Below the pieces are notes generated by a model. That model was not told the origin of the DNA. It saw only the letters and a program-made list of their open reading frames with translations, and made no database searches. Made by a program: the position numbers and the translations under genes. A DNA stretch of 64,000 bases from Qipengyuania spongiae (GTDB lineage: Bacteria; Pseudomonadota; Alphaproteobacteria; Sphingomonadales; Sphingomonadaceae). Below are positions 44,178 to 54,078 of the stretch, one piece after another; positions within the stretch are counted from its first letter, which is position 1, and each line of letters begins with the position of its first letter. The stretch spans positions 134,501 through 198,500 of the forward strand of contig NZ_CP092471.1 in assembly GCF_026168555.1 (NCBI RefSeq), given 5' to 3'.

Positions 44178-45638
44178 CTAGGCCGCGACTGTTTGTTCCG
44201 ACTGCCTGATAGGCCCTCTTGCCGCCGGCCCGAATGAAAGCGCTACCGCCAGCGAGGCGAGGGGGCTCAGCCAGCAGAACAACGCCCAGGGCGCATAGGC
44301 AAGCGTCGGCACGCCCAGCGTGCTGGCCATGAACACGGCCGAGACCGTCCACGGCATCAGCGGCTCGGTAACGGTGACCGAGTCCTCGATCGTGCGCGAG
44401 AGGTTCTCGGGAGCCAAGTCGCGATCGGCATAGGGTCTGCGAAACAATCCGCCGACGACCAGCGCGGTGACCCCGCCATGGCTCGTCATCGCAACCATGA
44501 TCGCGCCTGCCGCCATGGTCGCCGCGATAAGGCTGGCGACCGAACCGACCAAGCGTAGCAGCGCGTCCAGCAATCGCTCCAGCGCGCCCGAAACGGCCAT
44601 TCCTGCCGCCAGCAGGAAGGCCGCGAAGATGAACAGCAGCGTGCCCGCCATGGACGTGAGGCCGCCGCGGTCGAGCAGGTTGATGATTGTCGGGGCGAGC
44701 GTCCGTCCGGGCAACACCGTTCCGGAATCGAACCCGTTGACGAAACTCGCCATCGCCTGCGCCGGAGCGAAGCCCTGGTGGATTACGCCGATGGCGAGGG
44801 CGAGCACTGCGGATCCCAGAATCACCAGCGCCGGGGGCTTGCGCAATGCGATGCCGACAAGCGCGACCGCCAGCGGTAGAGCCTCGATCGGCCCTAAAAT
44901 GAAAGCAGAGCCGAGTTCGTCGCGGATTGTCGCGGTATTGGCTGCTGCCGCGCCCGAAGCGGTGGCACCGGTAAGGCCCATCGCCGCAAACACCACCAGA
45001 GCGATCAGCGCGGACGGCACGCTGGTCCACATCATATGCCGGATATGAGCGTAGAGCTCCGCCCCCGCCCCGATCGCCGAAATGTTGGTCATGTCCGAGA
45101 GCGGCGAGAGCTTGTCCCCCAGATACGCGCCCGAGAGAACGGCACCCGCGATGGGCGCTAGCGGAACCTGCATCGCCGCCGCCGCACCCATCAGCGCGAC
45201 GCCGATCGTGCCCGCAGAACCCCACGAGGTGCCCGAGATCAGCGACATGAGCGCGGTCGCCACGAAGGCGGTCAGCGCCATGTAGTTCGGGTCGATGAGG
45301 TCGATGCCGAGCACCACGAGCAGCGGGATGGTGCCCCCGAACATCCAGCTGCCGATGAGGGCGCCGATGCTGAGCAGAATCAATATCGCGGGAAAGGCCT
45401 CGGCGATCTGCCGCGCGGTCTCGTCCTGCATCGCGGCCCATCCCGTACCGGCATGGCGCGCGACGAGCCCCGCCACGGCGGCGGCGAACAGGATCGAAAG
45501 CAGCAGGGCATCGCCGTCCGTGCCGATGGTCGCCATCGCCACTCCGATGGCGCCGAACAGCGCAACGATCGGCAGCAGCGCCAGCCCGAGCGGCAAGCGC
45601 CGCGGCGGCGGCAGCGTCCCTACGTAATCATGTGTCAT
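44178..45638 (-). CDS. NhaC-family Na+/H+ antiporter
   Basis: A 486-residue membrane protein with about 11-12 helices. Conserved NhaC blocks are visible: SLISGTSWGSAGTIGVALMG, GAVLSGAYLGDKLSPLSDMT and MTSHGGVTALVVGGLFRRPY. It would exchange sodium (or a small organic substrate such as lactate/malate in MleN-like members) for protons. Its ATG overlaps the stop of the Cys/Met PLP enzyme gene by four bases, so transport may be linked to that amino acid pathway; this is inference. Confidence 0.87.
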   Translation of the reverse strand: MTHDYVGTLPPPRRLPLGLALLPIVALFGAIGVAMATIGTDGDALLLSILFAAAVAGLVARHAGTGWAAMQDETARQIAEAFPAILILLSIGALIGSWMFGGTIPLLVVLGIDLIDPNYMALTAFVATALMSLISGTSWGSAGTIGVALMGAAAAMQVPLAPIAGAVLSGAYLGDKLSPLSDMTNISAIGAGAELYAHIRHMMWTSVPSALIALVVFAAMGLTGATASGAAAANTATIRDELGSAFILGPIEALPLAVALVGIALRKPPALVILGSAVLALAIGVIHQGFAPAQAMASFVNGFDSGTVLPGRTLAPTIINLLDRGGLTSMAGTLLFIFAAFLLAAGMAVSGALERLLDALLRLVGSVASLIAATMAAGAIMVAMTSHGGVTALVVGGLFRRPYADRDLAPENLSRTIEDSVTVTEPLMPWTVSAVFMASTLGVPTLAYAPWALFCWLSPLASLAVALSFGPAARGPIRQSEQTVAA

Positions 45639-46789
45639 GCCAGCGCCTGCTCAAGGTCGGCGACGAGGGCATCGGCGCCTTCCAGGCCGATGGACAGGCG
45701 GAGCAGCCCTGCCGGTATGCGCGGTGGCACCTCGCTGGCCGGCTCGCGCTTGTGCCCGGTTATGACAAGGCTCTCCGCGCCACCCCAGCTCACCGCCTTG
45801 CCGAACAGCTTCAGGTGGTTGGCGACCGCCATCGCCCGTGCGAGGCTGCCGTCCGCCAGCTCGAAGGAGAACAGCCCCGAATGGCCGCGCCAATTGCGAG
45901 GCATCGTCGCCTCCAGCCCCAGCTGCGGATGGAACACGCGCGAGACCGCGGAGTGTCCCGCCAGATACCGCGCTACAGTCAACGCGTCGGCATGATGCTG
46001 GCGTAGCCGCACCGGCAGGCTCATCAGCCCGCGCAGGAACAGAAAAGCATCGAATGGCGCCATCACCGCGCCCAGCAGCATGTAGGCGTCGTAGAAAATC
46101 CGCTCGATCCGTTCGGCAGGCCCCAGCAGCGCGCCGCCCAGCGCATCGCTATGCCCGCCGATATATTTGGTGCAGGAATGGATCACGAAATCGATGCCGA
46201 GTTCCATCGGCTTCTGCAGCAGCGGGGTCGCCACCGTGTTGTCGAGCGCGGTAAGGATCGACCTTTCGCGCGCGAGCGCGGCGATGCCGGGCAGGTCGGC
46301 CACGCCGAAGAGCATCGAGCCGGGGCTTTCGACATAGATCAGCCGCGTCTCTTCGCGCAGCAGCGGAGCGATCGCTGCGACATCACCGGCGAAGGTCTGG
46401 TCGTGAAGGATGCCGAAATCCTCGAGCCGCCGGGCCAGCTCCAGCGTCGGGCCATAGATGTCGCCGACGAACAGCACACGGTCGCCAGCCTTGAGCAGCC
46501 CGAACAACAACGCCCCGATCGCGCCCATGCCCGATGCGAAGCATTTGCACGCCTCGGCCCGCTCCAGCTTGGCGAGAGTGCGCTCCAGCGCCTTCACCGT
46601 CGGGTTCGTGCCGCGCGAATAGGTGCTGACGATGTGTTCGCGCGCAAGGTCGCGGTGCAACTCCTCCATCGTCGCCTTTCGGAACAGCGAGGCCTGCGCG
46701 ATCGGCGGCAGAACCGCGCCGCCATGCTCAGCAACGTCGTCGCCAGCACGCAAACAGATCTGTATGTCGAGAGGATCGAATTCGATCAT
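45635..46789 (-). CDS. Cys/Met metabolism PLP-dependent enzyme (cystathionine gamma-synthase/beta-lyase family)
   Basis: A 384-residue protein from ATG 46789; longer upstream frames are not family-like. The PLP site is Lys208 (IHSCTKYIGGHSD), with Asp183 (ALDNTVATP) pairing with the pyridine nitrogen and the phosphate-binding SGMGAIGALLF. YSRGTNPTVKALERTLAKLE is the expected N-terminal block. Family members cleave or form C-S bonds in cysteine/methionine metabolism; beta-lyase or gamma-synthase cannot be told apart here. Co-transcribed with the NhaC antiporter. Confidence 0.88.
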   Translation of the reverse strand: MIEFDPLDIQICLRAGDDVAEHGGAVLPPIAQASLFRKATMEELHRDLAREHIVSTYSRGTNPTVKALERTLAKLERAEACKCFASGMGAIGALLFGLLKAGDRVLFVGDIYGPTLELARRLEDFGILHDQTFAGDVAAIAPLLREETRLIYVESPGSMLFGVADLPGIAALARERSILTALDNTVATPLLQKPMELGIDFVIHSCTKYIGGHSDALGGALLGPAERIERIFYDAYMLLGAVMAPFDAFLFLRGLMSLPVRLRQHHADALTVARYLAGHSAVSRVFHPQLGLEATMPRNWRGHSGLFSFELADGSLARAMAVANHLKLFGKAVSWGGAESLVITGHKREPASEVPPRIPAGLLRLSIGLEGADALVADLEQALA

Positions 46790-47124
46790 GGAACAGCCTT
46801 GATTGGAACGAACGGCGGCACAAGCCATGCGCCAGTCGGTCATTGGCGTCAAAGCCGCGATGGGCTGAGAGGGCGGGCTCGGAGATTTCCCGCGGCATTT
46901 CGGCCGGCAACGCAGGTCGTTCGATCGAGGCTCTGAGCCATGATGGCATGGCAGCGGTGAACCGCCCCCTATCAGAAGGCGTTCATGTTCGAGCGATAGG
47001 CGATGCCATTTCTGGCACACCCGCGGAATTGAAGCTGGCTAGCCGAACGCCGGATCAGTTCTGACCCGCGATAGCTAGCCCACCGTTCTGGACGCCGCCC
47101 GCGAGCAGTCCTAACGGGCAGCGC
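46790..47124. other. 335-base intergenic region
   Basis: This gap lies between the divergent Cys/Met enzyme gene and a small plus-strand ORF. I looked for a SAM-type riboswitch upstream of the Cys/Met gene and saw none of the SAM-I or SAM-II core motifs. A 73-residue plus frame (46843-47064) has no recognisable features. Nothing else is supported. Confidence 0.4.
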
Positions 47125-47331
47125 ATGAGCATTCTTGCGACGATCATGAACACCGCCACTGGCCGCCCTATCCAGAAAATGTCCTTCGGTCGGATGCCCA
47201 AGCCTTGGGCAAGCTTCAATCTGGAGACCGGCGAACTCGTCACCGCCGAGCGGATCGATGTCGGCAAGCCAGCGCCGGGCAAATTCGTCGCCCCGGTGGA
47301 GGTCTGGGTCACGCTCAAGCCGAAGGGTTAG
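47125..47331 (+). CDS. Small hypothetical protein upstream of the Hsp70-like gene
   Basis: A 68-residue frame (starting MSILATIMNTATGRPIQKMS and ending VEVWVTLKPKG) that ends four bases before the Hsp70-like start. The sequence is protein-like with normal codon use (PKPWASFNLETGELVTAERI) but no family is recognised, and the ribosome site is weak. The tight spacing suggests it is co-transcribed with the chaperone-like gene. Confidence 0.45.
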   Translation: MSILATIMNTATGRPIQKMSFGRMPKPWASFNLETGELVTAERIDVGKPAPGKFVAPVEVWVTLKPKG

Positions 47332-47335
47332 TCCG

Positions 47336-48658
47336 ATGCCGGTAACCACCCCCAAGCCAGCCGCTCGCGCGATCGGGATCGATTTCGGAACGACCAACTC
47401 CGTCATCGCAACCGCTCATGCGGACGGGAGCACGGCGCTGGTGAATTTCGCCGCGCCGGGTGGTCCTTCCGACGTCTTCCGGTCGGCACTCTGTTTCTGG
47501 CAGGACGATGCGATGCGCGGCGGCCTGGGACACGAGGCGGGGCCATGGGCCATCGCCGAGTTTCTCGATTTCCCAGAAGGCAGTCGCTTCATCCAGTCGT
47601 TCAAGTCGCTCGCTGCGGATTCCCTGTTCGAGACCGCGAGCCTGTTCGACAAGCGGCTGCGGTTCGAGGAACTGGGCCAGATCTTCTTGTCGCATCTGGT
47701 CGCGCATGCAGGCGACGCACTGATCGATCTGCCCGACAGGGTCGTCGTGGGCCGACCGGTGCGCTACGCTGGCGCGCGTCCCGATCCGAGACTGGCCCAC
47801 GCGCGTTACGATGCGATGTTCGCCGCACTCGGCGCTGACGTCCACTATGTCTACGAGCCGATGGGCGCAGCTTATGGCTTTGCTTCACGGCTCGATGAAC
47901 CCGCAACGTTGCTCGTGGCCGATTTCGGCGGCGGGACGAGCGATTTTTCGGTCGTTCGCGTCGCCGAGCGCGGCGCGCCGCGGCGCTGCTTGCCGCTGGG
48001 CTCGGCCGGTATCGGTATCGCCGGCGACACGTTCGACTACCGGATCATGGACCACCTCGTATTGCCGTTGCTCGGCAAGGGCGGAAGCTACCGCTCTTTT
48101 GACAAAGTGCTTGAGATTCCGGGCGGACATTATGCCGACTTCGGAGACTGGTCGCGCCTTGCCCTGATGCGAAACCGGCGAACGCTCGCCGAACTGTCGC
48201 GATTGCAGCGCAGTGCGACCGATCCCGCAGCGATCGCGCGCATGATCGCGGTTATCGAAGGCGAACTGGGCTATGCGCTTTACGATGCCATAGGACAGGT
48301 GAAACGCGCTCTATCCAGTGAAACACAGGCGGAATTCGTATTCGACGCTCCGGGCCTGAGGATCGAGGCGCAGGTCGAGCGCCGGGAATTCGAAAGCTGG
48401 ATGGCCGAGGACCTCCAGCGCATCGCCCTGACAGTCGATGCTGCGCTGGACCGGGCCGGTGTTGCCCCCGATCAGATCGACCACGTTTTTCTGACGGGCG
48501 GATCCTCGCAGATCCCGGCGGTGCGCCGGCTGTTCGAGCAACGCTTCGGTGAAAGCCGGATCGTGCGGGGGGATGAGCTTACGTCCATCGCCCACGGTCT
48601 GGGGTTGATGGCTGCCGGGGCCGATCTTGCCGATTGGGTGATCGAGGACGAGGTATAG
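47336..48658 (+). CDS. Hsp70-family protein (YegD-like)
   Basis: A 440-residue protein. The actin-like ATPase is clear: IGIDFGTTNSVIATAHADGS (phosphate 1), VADFGGGTSDFSVVRVAE (phosphate 2) and FLTGGSSQIPAVRRLFEQRF (adenosine). Length matches YegD-like Hsp70 paralogues, which lack the substrate-binding and lid domains of DnaK. ATG 47336 is chosen over a longer upstream reading. The role in vivo is not known; no DnaJ or GrpE is nearby. Confidence 0.88.
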   Translation: MPVTTPKPAARAIGIDFGTTNSVIATAHADGSTALVNFAAPGGPSDVFRSALCFWQDDAMRGGLGHEAGPWAIAEFLDFPEGSRFIQSFKSLAADSLFETASLFDKRLRFEELGQIFLSHLVAHAGDALIDLPDRVVVGRPVRYAGARPDPRLAHARYDAMFAALGADVHYVYEPMGAAYGFASRLDEPATLLVADFGGGTSDFSVVRVAERGAPRRCLPLGSAGIGIAGDTFDYRIMDHLVLPLLGKGGSYRSFDKVLEIPGGHYADFGDWSRLALMRNRRTLAELSRLQRSATDPAAIARMIAVIEGELGYALYDAIGQVKRALSSETQAEFVFDAPGLRIEAQVERREFESWMAEDLQRIALTVDAALDRAGVAPDQIDHVFLTGGSSQIPAVRRLFEQRFGESRIVRGDELTSIAHGLGLMAAGADLADWVIEDEV

Positions 48659-48883
48659 TCATCAGAGGCGCGTTTCTTAGTGAGAGCCATGGCACGTATC
48701 TCTAACCCGACTAAGGACTGCTCACTCCGCCCCGCCTTGTGATTGAAGCAAAGGCCACAGATCAGGCCAGGCCGGCCAGAAGATGACGGTCTGACGGCGT
48801 GCCGTCCGTCTCACTGCGCGCGCGCGGAAAGCCGCGACGCCGCGGACTGCCGTCAGTTTCGGCAGCGCCAACAGGCTTGATAC
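48659..48883. other. Gene-free spacer after the Hsp70-like gene
   Basis: No coding frame, hairpin with a T run, or RNA gene stands out. It contains inverted short GC-rich words (gacggcgtgccgtccgtc) that could form a hairpin near 48794-48811, without a terminator tail. It leads into the PadR-related pseudogene on the minus strand. Confidence 0.3.
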
Positions 48884-49343
48884 CTAACCTACGATGGCAC
48901 TACCGCCGTAGCCGACAATCGGCGTCGGATAATTTCCGGGGGCCGCCGCAATTATCGCAGCGAACCAGGCTGCGCCGAAAATGACATAGATCGCACGATT
49001 GCCAGCCCGCCAAGGCTTACCCAACGGGCCGCACCTTCGACCTCGGAGCCGAAAACTGCGGTCGCTAGAAGCCCACCCGCCATTGCGATGATGGCTACGC
49101 CCTGCTTGCCATCGGCCGTCAGCCGGTAGGCATGTCGCGGCGGCCGTCCTCTTTCAGCCGACTGCTGCCATTCCGCTTTGAGATAGTCCTGCGACCCCAG
49201 ACGGATCGGAAGCGGATAGAGCGTGCCGGATTTACTTCGGCGAGCCGAGCCAGTTCATAGCCGTGAGACCATTGGCCCCTGGCATCCAGGAGGACGGCAA
49301 GAACCGTCCGGGGACGAGATGAGAGCGCGCGCGATCAAGTCAT
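48884..49343 (-). pseudogene. Decayed PadR-family regulator with membrane-protein tail
   Basis: Reading the minus strand from about 49320, the frames give RPRTVLAVLLDARGQWSHGY then ELARLAEV, which is a PadR winged-helix start. Near 49230 the frame must change, after which SGTLYPLPIRLGSQDYLKAE and RGRPPRHAYRLTADGKQ complete the PadR domain. A further frame change is followed by GKPWRAGNRAIYVIFGAAWF and IVGYGGSAIVG with a stop at 48884, a membrane-helix tail. The presumed start ATG 49343 is followed by ACT TGA. Several lesions, so inactive. Confidence 0.75.
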
Positions 49344-49682
49344 GCACATTAAAATCTACCTACATGGATTTAGCGTTAAGTGCGGTCGTGAGGCCGCGCA
49401 AAGCCGTCTCCCCCTGCCCTTTGTGCTGGTAGAACCTGGGCCGGTTCCGGACTGTCTGTTTTCGAGTGATCAAGCGCGAGAAGCGGACGCTCGTTTATGC
49501 ACATGGACGAGCCGAGAACACCCGCACAAGGACAATCGCATGGCCTCCGGAGCGTTCGAGTTCGGCCGTTCGTATAGTATCGAATCTAGAGTGTTGTCGC
49601 TTGGTTCCTAATGTTCCCCCAGACGATACGAGCGCCGCGTTGCCTTAACGGGTCGTCGTTAGTGCGCGCGTGGTCATCCTGA
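49344..49682. other. Intergenic region before the prolyl oligopeptidase gene
   Basis: About 340 bases between the PadR-like remnant and the 3' end of the peptidase gene. Short plus-strand frames (69-89 residues) lack domains or ribosome sites. The sequence is less GC-rich than its neighbours. Nothing else is supported; part of it may be the old promoter of the decayed regulator. Confidence 0.35.
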
Positions 49683-51824
49683 CTATCGATCTTGTATTTC
49701 CTGCGGGGCAGCTTGAACCAGCATCCCATTCTGTGCGGCCCATGCGAAGGCGTACTGGTCGGCGATTTCCTCGCGCCGCACATCCTCCGCACTACCGATG
49801 CCGTGGCCAGCCCGCGTATCGCCACGCAGGTAAATCGGTGCATCGGGCCATTTCGCGCGGGCGCGGGCGACCCACTTGGCGGTCATCCACGGGGCGACGC
49901 GGTTGTCGTTTAGACCAATCACCATCATCGTTGGCGGTAACGAAGCTGCACTAGGGATCATCTGATAGGCGTCCATCGCGACCAAATCACGGAACTGGTG
50001 TGGATCAGCGGGATTGCCCATCTCATCGAATTGATTGGCGCCGTTCTCCGCCACACCGATCCGACTGGCGTTTACAACCCCGACCCCGGTGATCATCGCG
50101 CCGAATGGCTTCGGATCGCGCAGCGCGGCGGTGGGCACCAGCGTGCCGCCCATGCTCGCGCCGGTGATCAGCGGACCCTGTTCGGGCGCGACACCAGCCC
50201 TGGTGAGCGCGTTCGCGCACGCTGCGAGATCCTCCATGCCGCGCGGCTTGCTGGGTCCGCGCCCGCCTTCGTGCCACTCGCGCCCGCGTTCGCCGCCGCC
50301 TCGCGTGCCGCAATAGGCGACCGCGCCGCCCTTATCGAGCCAGGCCATGATGTTGCGGTCGTAGGCGGGGAACACTGTGTCGAAGCCGTAACCGCCATAC
50401 GCCTCGACGATAGTCGGGGTGCGCCCCAACGCACCCTCGCGCCGCAGCATCACCATCGGAACGCGCGTGCCATCCGCGCTGGTTGCTTCCATGCGCCTAA
50501 CAGTCATCTCGGCCGCGCCATCCCATATCTGCGAAGCGATCCCCGTCTCGATCAACCTACCGCCGCGCGCCTCGAAGATCGTAACGCCGTTCGTCCACCC
50601 GGTCAGCGGGAAGGCGATCCCGTGACCATCTTCGGTGGCGTCGATCCCGAAGCTGAAGCCTTCGAATGGCAGCGCGATCTCGCGCGCAGGGCCGCGCCCG
50701 CCGGGAAGATAGAGCAACCGACTGGCACCGTCGCGCGACGCGAGGACGTAAAGCCCCGTAACGTCAAATCGCATCTGCTTGATCAGCAGATCGGGCGCAC
50801 CCGCCAACACCTCTTCGCCTTCGCCCTTCTGGCCGTCTGCGGAGAGCGGGTAGCGCATGATCGATCCCGCTCCGTTGTCCTTCGTCGTCAGCAGATAGAG
50901 GAGATTGCCCGAGATTTCCGCAGCGCCAACTTGGTCGTCGAGCGTCGCGACCTCTGTCCAGCGCGGCTTCCCTGCAAGCAGCGCCCCGGTCGGCGAGACG
51001 AAGAACGCGTTATCGGCGCGTGCGCTTGCCGCCGTTCCTACCGCGAAGGGCTGTCCCGGTCGGACAGAGACGAGGGCGGCGTTCTGCGGCGCCACCGTCA
51101 TGCCGTTGCCCATCACCGCTACCGGCTCACCGCCATCGAGCGGCGCCACGAAGGCTGTTGCCCCACGCATGGGATCACCGTCGATCGGCGTCGCCAGCAG
51201 CTGCGTGTAGAGCAACTGATCCTTGCCGACGAATTCGACCGGGTCGTCGCCCCAGATGCGCTCGATCGGCGCTGCTATTTCCCGCCCACTGGCGATATCG
51301 TAGATATGAGTAGTGCCCATTTCGGATCCGGCATTCGACACCTGCACCGAAGCTCGCGTGCAATCGGGTGACATCGCTACGGCGCCGAAGCTTGCGAGTT
51401 CGCTTCCGCCAACCTGCGCGGGATCGAGGAACAGCCGCTCCTGCCCGCCGCGCCGCAGATAGAGCTTGGCGAGCCGGTCCTGCGCGCCGGTACGCTTGAC
51501 GAGGATGGTGTCGCCGCACACCGCGCCGCCACCGATCCGGTCGAGACTGGAGGAGATTTCGGTCAATCGCTGTAGGAACCATGCGCGTTCGGGAAGCGCA
51601 TCGAGCATGGCGCGGGTGCGCACGTTCTCGCGTTCCACGAATGCCAGCATCTCGGCCTGGTTGGCCGGGTCTTCCATCCAGCGATATTCGTCTTCGAGCG
51701 TGATGCCGTGGACTGTCTCGGTCAGAGGCACGGAGCGGACCTGCGGAGGCGCATCTGCCGAAACGGGGCCTTGCGTCAGCGCCAGTGAGGAAACGAACAG
51801 AGCGAGGTGTGCGGCGTATCTCAT
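49683..51824 (-). CDS. Exported prolyl oligopeptidase family serine peptidase (S9A)
   Basis: A 713-residue protein with a Sec signal (residues 1-24). The N-terminal beta-propeller starts after DEYRWMEDPANQAEMLAFVE, typical of S9A. The hydrolase domain has Ser557 in GASMGG (the family usually shows GGSNGG), Asp640 in GLNDNRVAPWM and His674 in RAGHG. Conserved YGGYGFDTVFPAYDRNIMAW precedes the nucleophile. It should cleave proline-containing peptides in the periplasm. It follows the esterase gene on the same strand after 30 bases. Confidence 0.87.
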   Translation of the reverse strand: MRYAAHLALFVSSLALTQGPVSADAPPQVRSVPLTETVHGITLEDEYRWMEDPANQAEMLAFVERENVRTRAMLDALPERAWFLQRLTEISSSLDRIGGGAVCGDTILVKRTGAQDRLAKLYLRRGGQERLFLDPAQVGGSELASFGAVAMSPDCTRASVQVSNAGSEMGTTHIYDIASGREIAAPIERIWGDDPVEFVGKDQLLYTQLLATPIDGDPMRGATAFVAPLDGGEPVAVMGNGMTVAPQNAALVSVRPGQPFAVGTAASARADNAFFVSPTGALLAGKPRWTEVATLDDQVGAAEISGNLLYLLTTKDNGAGSIMRYPLSADGQKGEGEEVLAGAPDLLIKQMRFDVTGLYVLASRDGASRLLYLPGGRGPAREIALPFEGFSFGIDATEDGHGIAFPLTGWTNGVTIFEARGGRLIETGIASQIWDGAAEMTVRRMEATSADGTRVPMVMLRREGALGRTPTIVEAYGGYGFDTVFPAYDRNIMAWLDKGGAVAYCGTRGGGERGREWHEGGRGPSKPRGMEDLAACANALTRAGVAPEQGPLITGASMGGTLVPTAALRDPKPFGAMITGVGVVNASRIGVAENGANQFDEMGNPADPHQFRDLVAMDAYQMIPSAASLPPTMMVIGLNDNRVAPWMTAKWVARARAKWPDAPIYLRGDTRAGHGIGSAEDVRREEIADQYAFAWAAQNGMLVQAAPQEIQDR

Positions 51825-51854
51825 GGCAAGCTCTCCTTGGATCGATGACGCGGG

Positions 51855-52745
51855 TTAGTCGCTCGACTGCAGCGCGAACCGGGCGATGAAATCGATCACC
51901 GCATCGCCGTTCGGCGTGCCGGGCGTGACGATGTCGAAATGGTTGGCGTCGGGCGGATCGAGCACTGCGACGGTATCGCCGCTGGCCCGCGCCGCATCGA
52001 TATAAGGCTGCATGAGGTCGCCAAGGGAGCCGCCGACGCTAAGTTGGCGGATACCCAGCGGCAGGTGGTCGATGGGTGAAGCGATGGCGTATTCAGCCGG
52101 TCGTTCAGCAGGCGTTCCGCCCATCAGCGGCACGATGACTGGCTGCCCACCGCATACCTGGGCGTCGATGCCGATGAAGGGCACGAGCGCCCCCGGCCCG
52201 TCGATCGCCACCACGCTGACGGGTGCGATTTTAGTTGCGGACCAAGGCTCCGGTAGCCGGGAGCGCGAGGCAGCCCACAAGGCCAAGTGTGCGCCCGCCG
52301 AATGGCCGACGATCGTCACGCGGCCGAGATCGAGATCATACCGCGCCGCGACCTCGGCCAGCTTGTCGACTGCGGCCGCGACGTCCTCGAACGTGCCCGG
52401 CCAGCCGCCGCCTTCGTTGCCGATGCGGCGATACTCGATGTTCCAAGTGGCAAAGCCCCGCTTGCCTAGCGCATCCGCAACGCTGGAGAAGTTCTTGCGG
52501 CCATCCACGCTTGCCATCCAGCAACCGCCGTGAACGAGGATCGCGACCGGGAACGGTCCAGCGCCATCGGGCAGCCGCAGATCGGCGACCTGCTCCGCAT
52601 CCGCGCCGTAGGCGATCGTCTCCACCGGTGTCGAAGCGGCCGCACCCGCCTGCTTGTAGGCAATGATCGGTTCCTGCGCGAAACCCGCAGCCGGAACCGA
52701 CAATGCGAGAAGCGCAGCTGTTGCCGTGAAAAGCGCGTGCTTCAT
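51855..52745 (-). CDS. Exported alpha/beta hydrolase (BD-FAE/esterase-like)
   Basis: A 296-residue protein with a Sec signal ending GFAQ. The oxyanion motif HGGCW is at 72-76, the nucleophile Ser149 in GHSAG, and Asp and His later (DPPDANHFD). This arrangement fits the kynurenine formamidase/feruloyl-esterase-like group of alpha/beta hydrolases. The substrate is unknown. It lies upstream of the prolyl oligopeptidase gene and divergent from an AraC-type regulator that may control both. Confidence 0.85.
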   Translation of the reverse strand: MKHALFTATAALLALSVPAAGFAQEPIIAYKQAGAAASTPVETIAYGADAEQVADLRLPDGAGPFPVAILVHGGCWMASVDGRKNFSSVADALGKRGFATWNIEYRRIGNEGGGWPGTFEDVAAAVDKLAEVAARYDLDLGRVTIVGHSAGAHLALWAASRSRLPEPWSATKIAPVSVVAIDGPGALVPFIGIDAQVCGGQPVIVPLMGGTPAERPAEYAIASPIDHLPLGIRQLSVGGSLGDLMQPYIDAARASGDTVAVLDPPDANHFDIVTPGTPNGDAVIDFIARFALQSSD

Positions 52746-52904
52746 GTCAGCTACTCCAGGACAGCGCCGTCGATACCTTTGTGCGAGCGGCGATTATTGT
52801 ATCTGCGCGCCATCGCGGACGTATTGGCGGCGCAATTCACCGCTTCCTCTTACAATCCGTCGGGTGTATCCGTTTGCCCGTATCGCCGCAGGGGATAGTG
52901 TGCG

Positions 52905-53747
52905 ATGGCTTTCGAACTGCAATTCCGCGTTCCGCCGCCCGCCCTCCGCGAAATCTTGGCGTTCGACTACGTCCTGCGCAGCGATGCGGGGGTAGTGGAA
53001 GACCAGCTCAACGCGCTGCTGCCGCAGTTCCACTGGATAGCTGAGGGAGCTTTCTTCTACGACGATGCGGACGGTGTGCTGCAGCCGTGTCCACGCACCG
53101 CGATCGTCGGCATGAGCATGCGGGCGCCGCGGATTAGGGTCGCCGGGCCGGCCACGATCGTCGGGGTCGGCTTCCTACCGCGCGGATGGGTGCAGACGAC
53201 GGGGTTACCGGCGGCGCTATGCACCGACTCGATCCAGCCGGGCGAACTTGCCGCGCCTGACCTCGCGGCAGGGTTCGCGCTCCTCGACCCGCGCCGGTCC
53301 GCGGATGAGTTGATAGAACTCGCCTTCGGGCTCATCGCGCGCAACTTGATGCCCCCCGAACCGGGGCTTGCAAGAACTATTGCGGCGATTGACCTGTGGC
53401 TGGTCAATAACGGGCGCGATGTCGACCTCCTCGCCGATCGCACCGGCATTTCGCATCGTCAGCTGAACCGCGTGGTGCTGCGCACGCACGGGGCGTCGCT
53501 CAAGTCGCTCGGCACAAAGTTCCGCACGCTACGCGTTGCATCCAGGCTCGCAACGGGCGAAGCTACACACTGGAGCGCTGCGGTGGCGGACGAGTTCTAC
53601 GACCAGCCGCATCTTATCCGCAATTTCCGCCGCTTCATTGGCACCACGCCGCACGCCTTCGTCAGCCCCGACGGTTCGCTCAACCGTTCGATCATGCGAC
53701 AGCGACTCGCCCTACGGCCAGACAACGCGCTGGCTGGGTGGAGTTGA
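52905..53747 (+). CDS. AraC-family transcriptional regulator
   Basis: A 280-residue protein. The N-terminal ~170 residues form a DUF6597-like/ligand-type domain (LREILAFDYVLRSDAGVVED), and the C-terminal HTH is at about residues 175-260 (LADRTGISHRQLNRVVLRTH, then VADEFYDQPHLIRNFRRFIG with the usual F-Y-D-Q-x-H-x-x-R pattern of the second helix). It is divergent from the esterase/peptidase pair with a 159-base gap, so control of those genes is plausible. Confidence 0.87.
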   Translation: MAFELQFRVPPPALREILAFDYVLRSDAGVVEDQLNALLPQFHWIAEGAFFYDDADGVLQPCPRTAIVGMSMRAPRIRVAGPATIVGVGFLPRGWVQTTGLPAALCTDSIQPGELAAPDLAAGFALLDPRRSADELIELAFGLIARNLMPPEPGLARTIAAIDLWLVNNGRDVDLLADRTGISHRQLNRVVLRTHGASLKSLGTKFRTLRVASRLATGEATHWSAAVADEFYDQPHLIRNFRRFIGTTPHAFVSPDGSLNRSIMRQRLALRPDNALAGWS

Positions 53748-54078
53748 TCGCTGGATCGATTGCCGCGATGATGACAAGCCCGTCACACCCCTCCAGCGCA
53801 AAACTTAAATTACTGGCGAGAGACACTCTAGCTGTTTGCGTTAAAGGATCTCCAATTGGGAGAGGCGCCAAACGGACACCGTTAAACTTCGGACCTAATC
53901 CATACGATGTCGTTCGAGGTACTCTACGTGCAGCCGAGAACTAGGTGTTCATTCATTTTGAGAGGGAACTGGGCCGGTTTCAGCGATACAAGGTAAAAAG
54001 CGTAAGTTCGGCTTAATCGTCAGTGATCATTAGCATTTCCTGACTAAGTTCGTCTCGCTGCTCCTTGTATCGTAACCG
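53748..54078. other. 331-base intergenic region between AraC-type and ppx genes
   Basis: The sequence becomes AT-richer from about 53810 to 54075. A 68-residue frame (53738-53944) overlaps the regulator's end and lacks supporting features. No terminator hairpin with a T run was seen, although the genes on either side are convergent. Nothing further is supported. Confidence 0.4.

Noticed and set aside
46790..46900. Possible SAM riboswitch upstream of the Cys/Met PLP gene
   Set aside because: None of the SAM-I or SAM-II core motifs could be found by eye on the minus strand.
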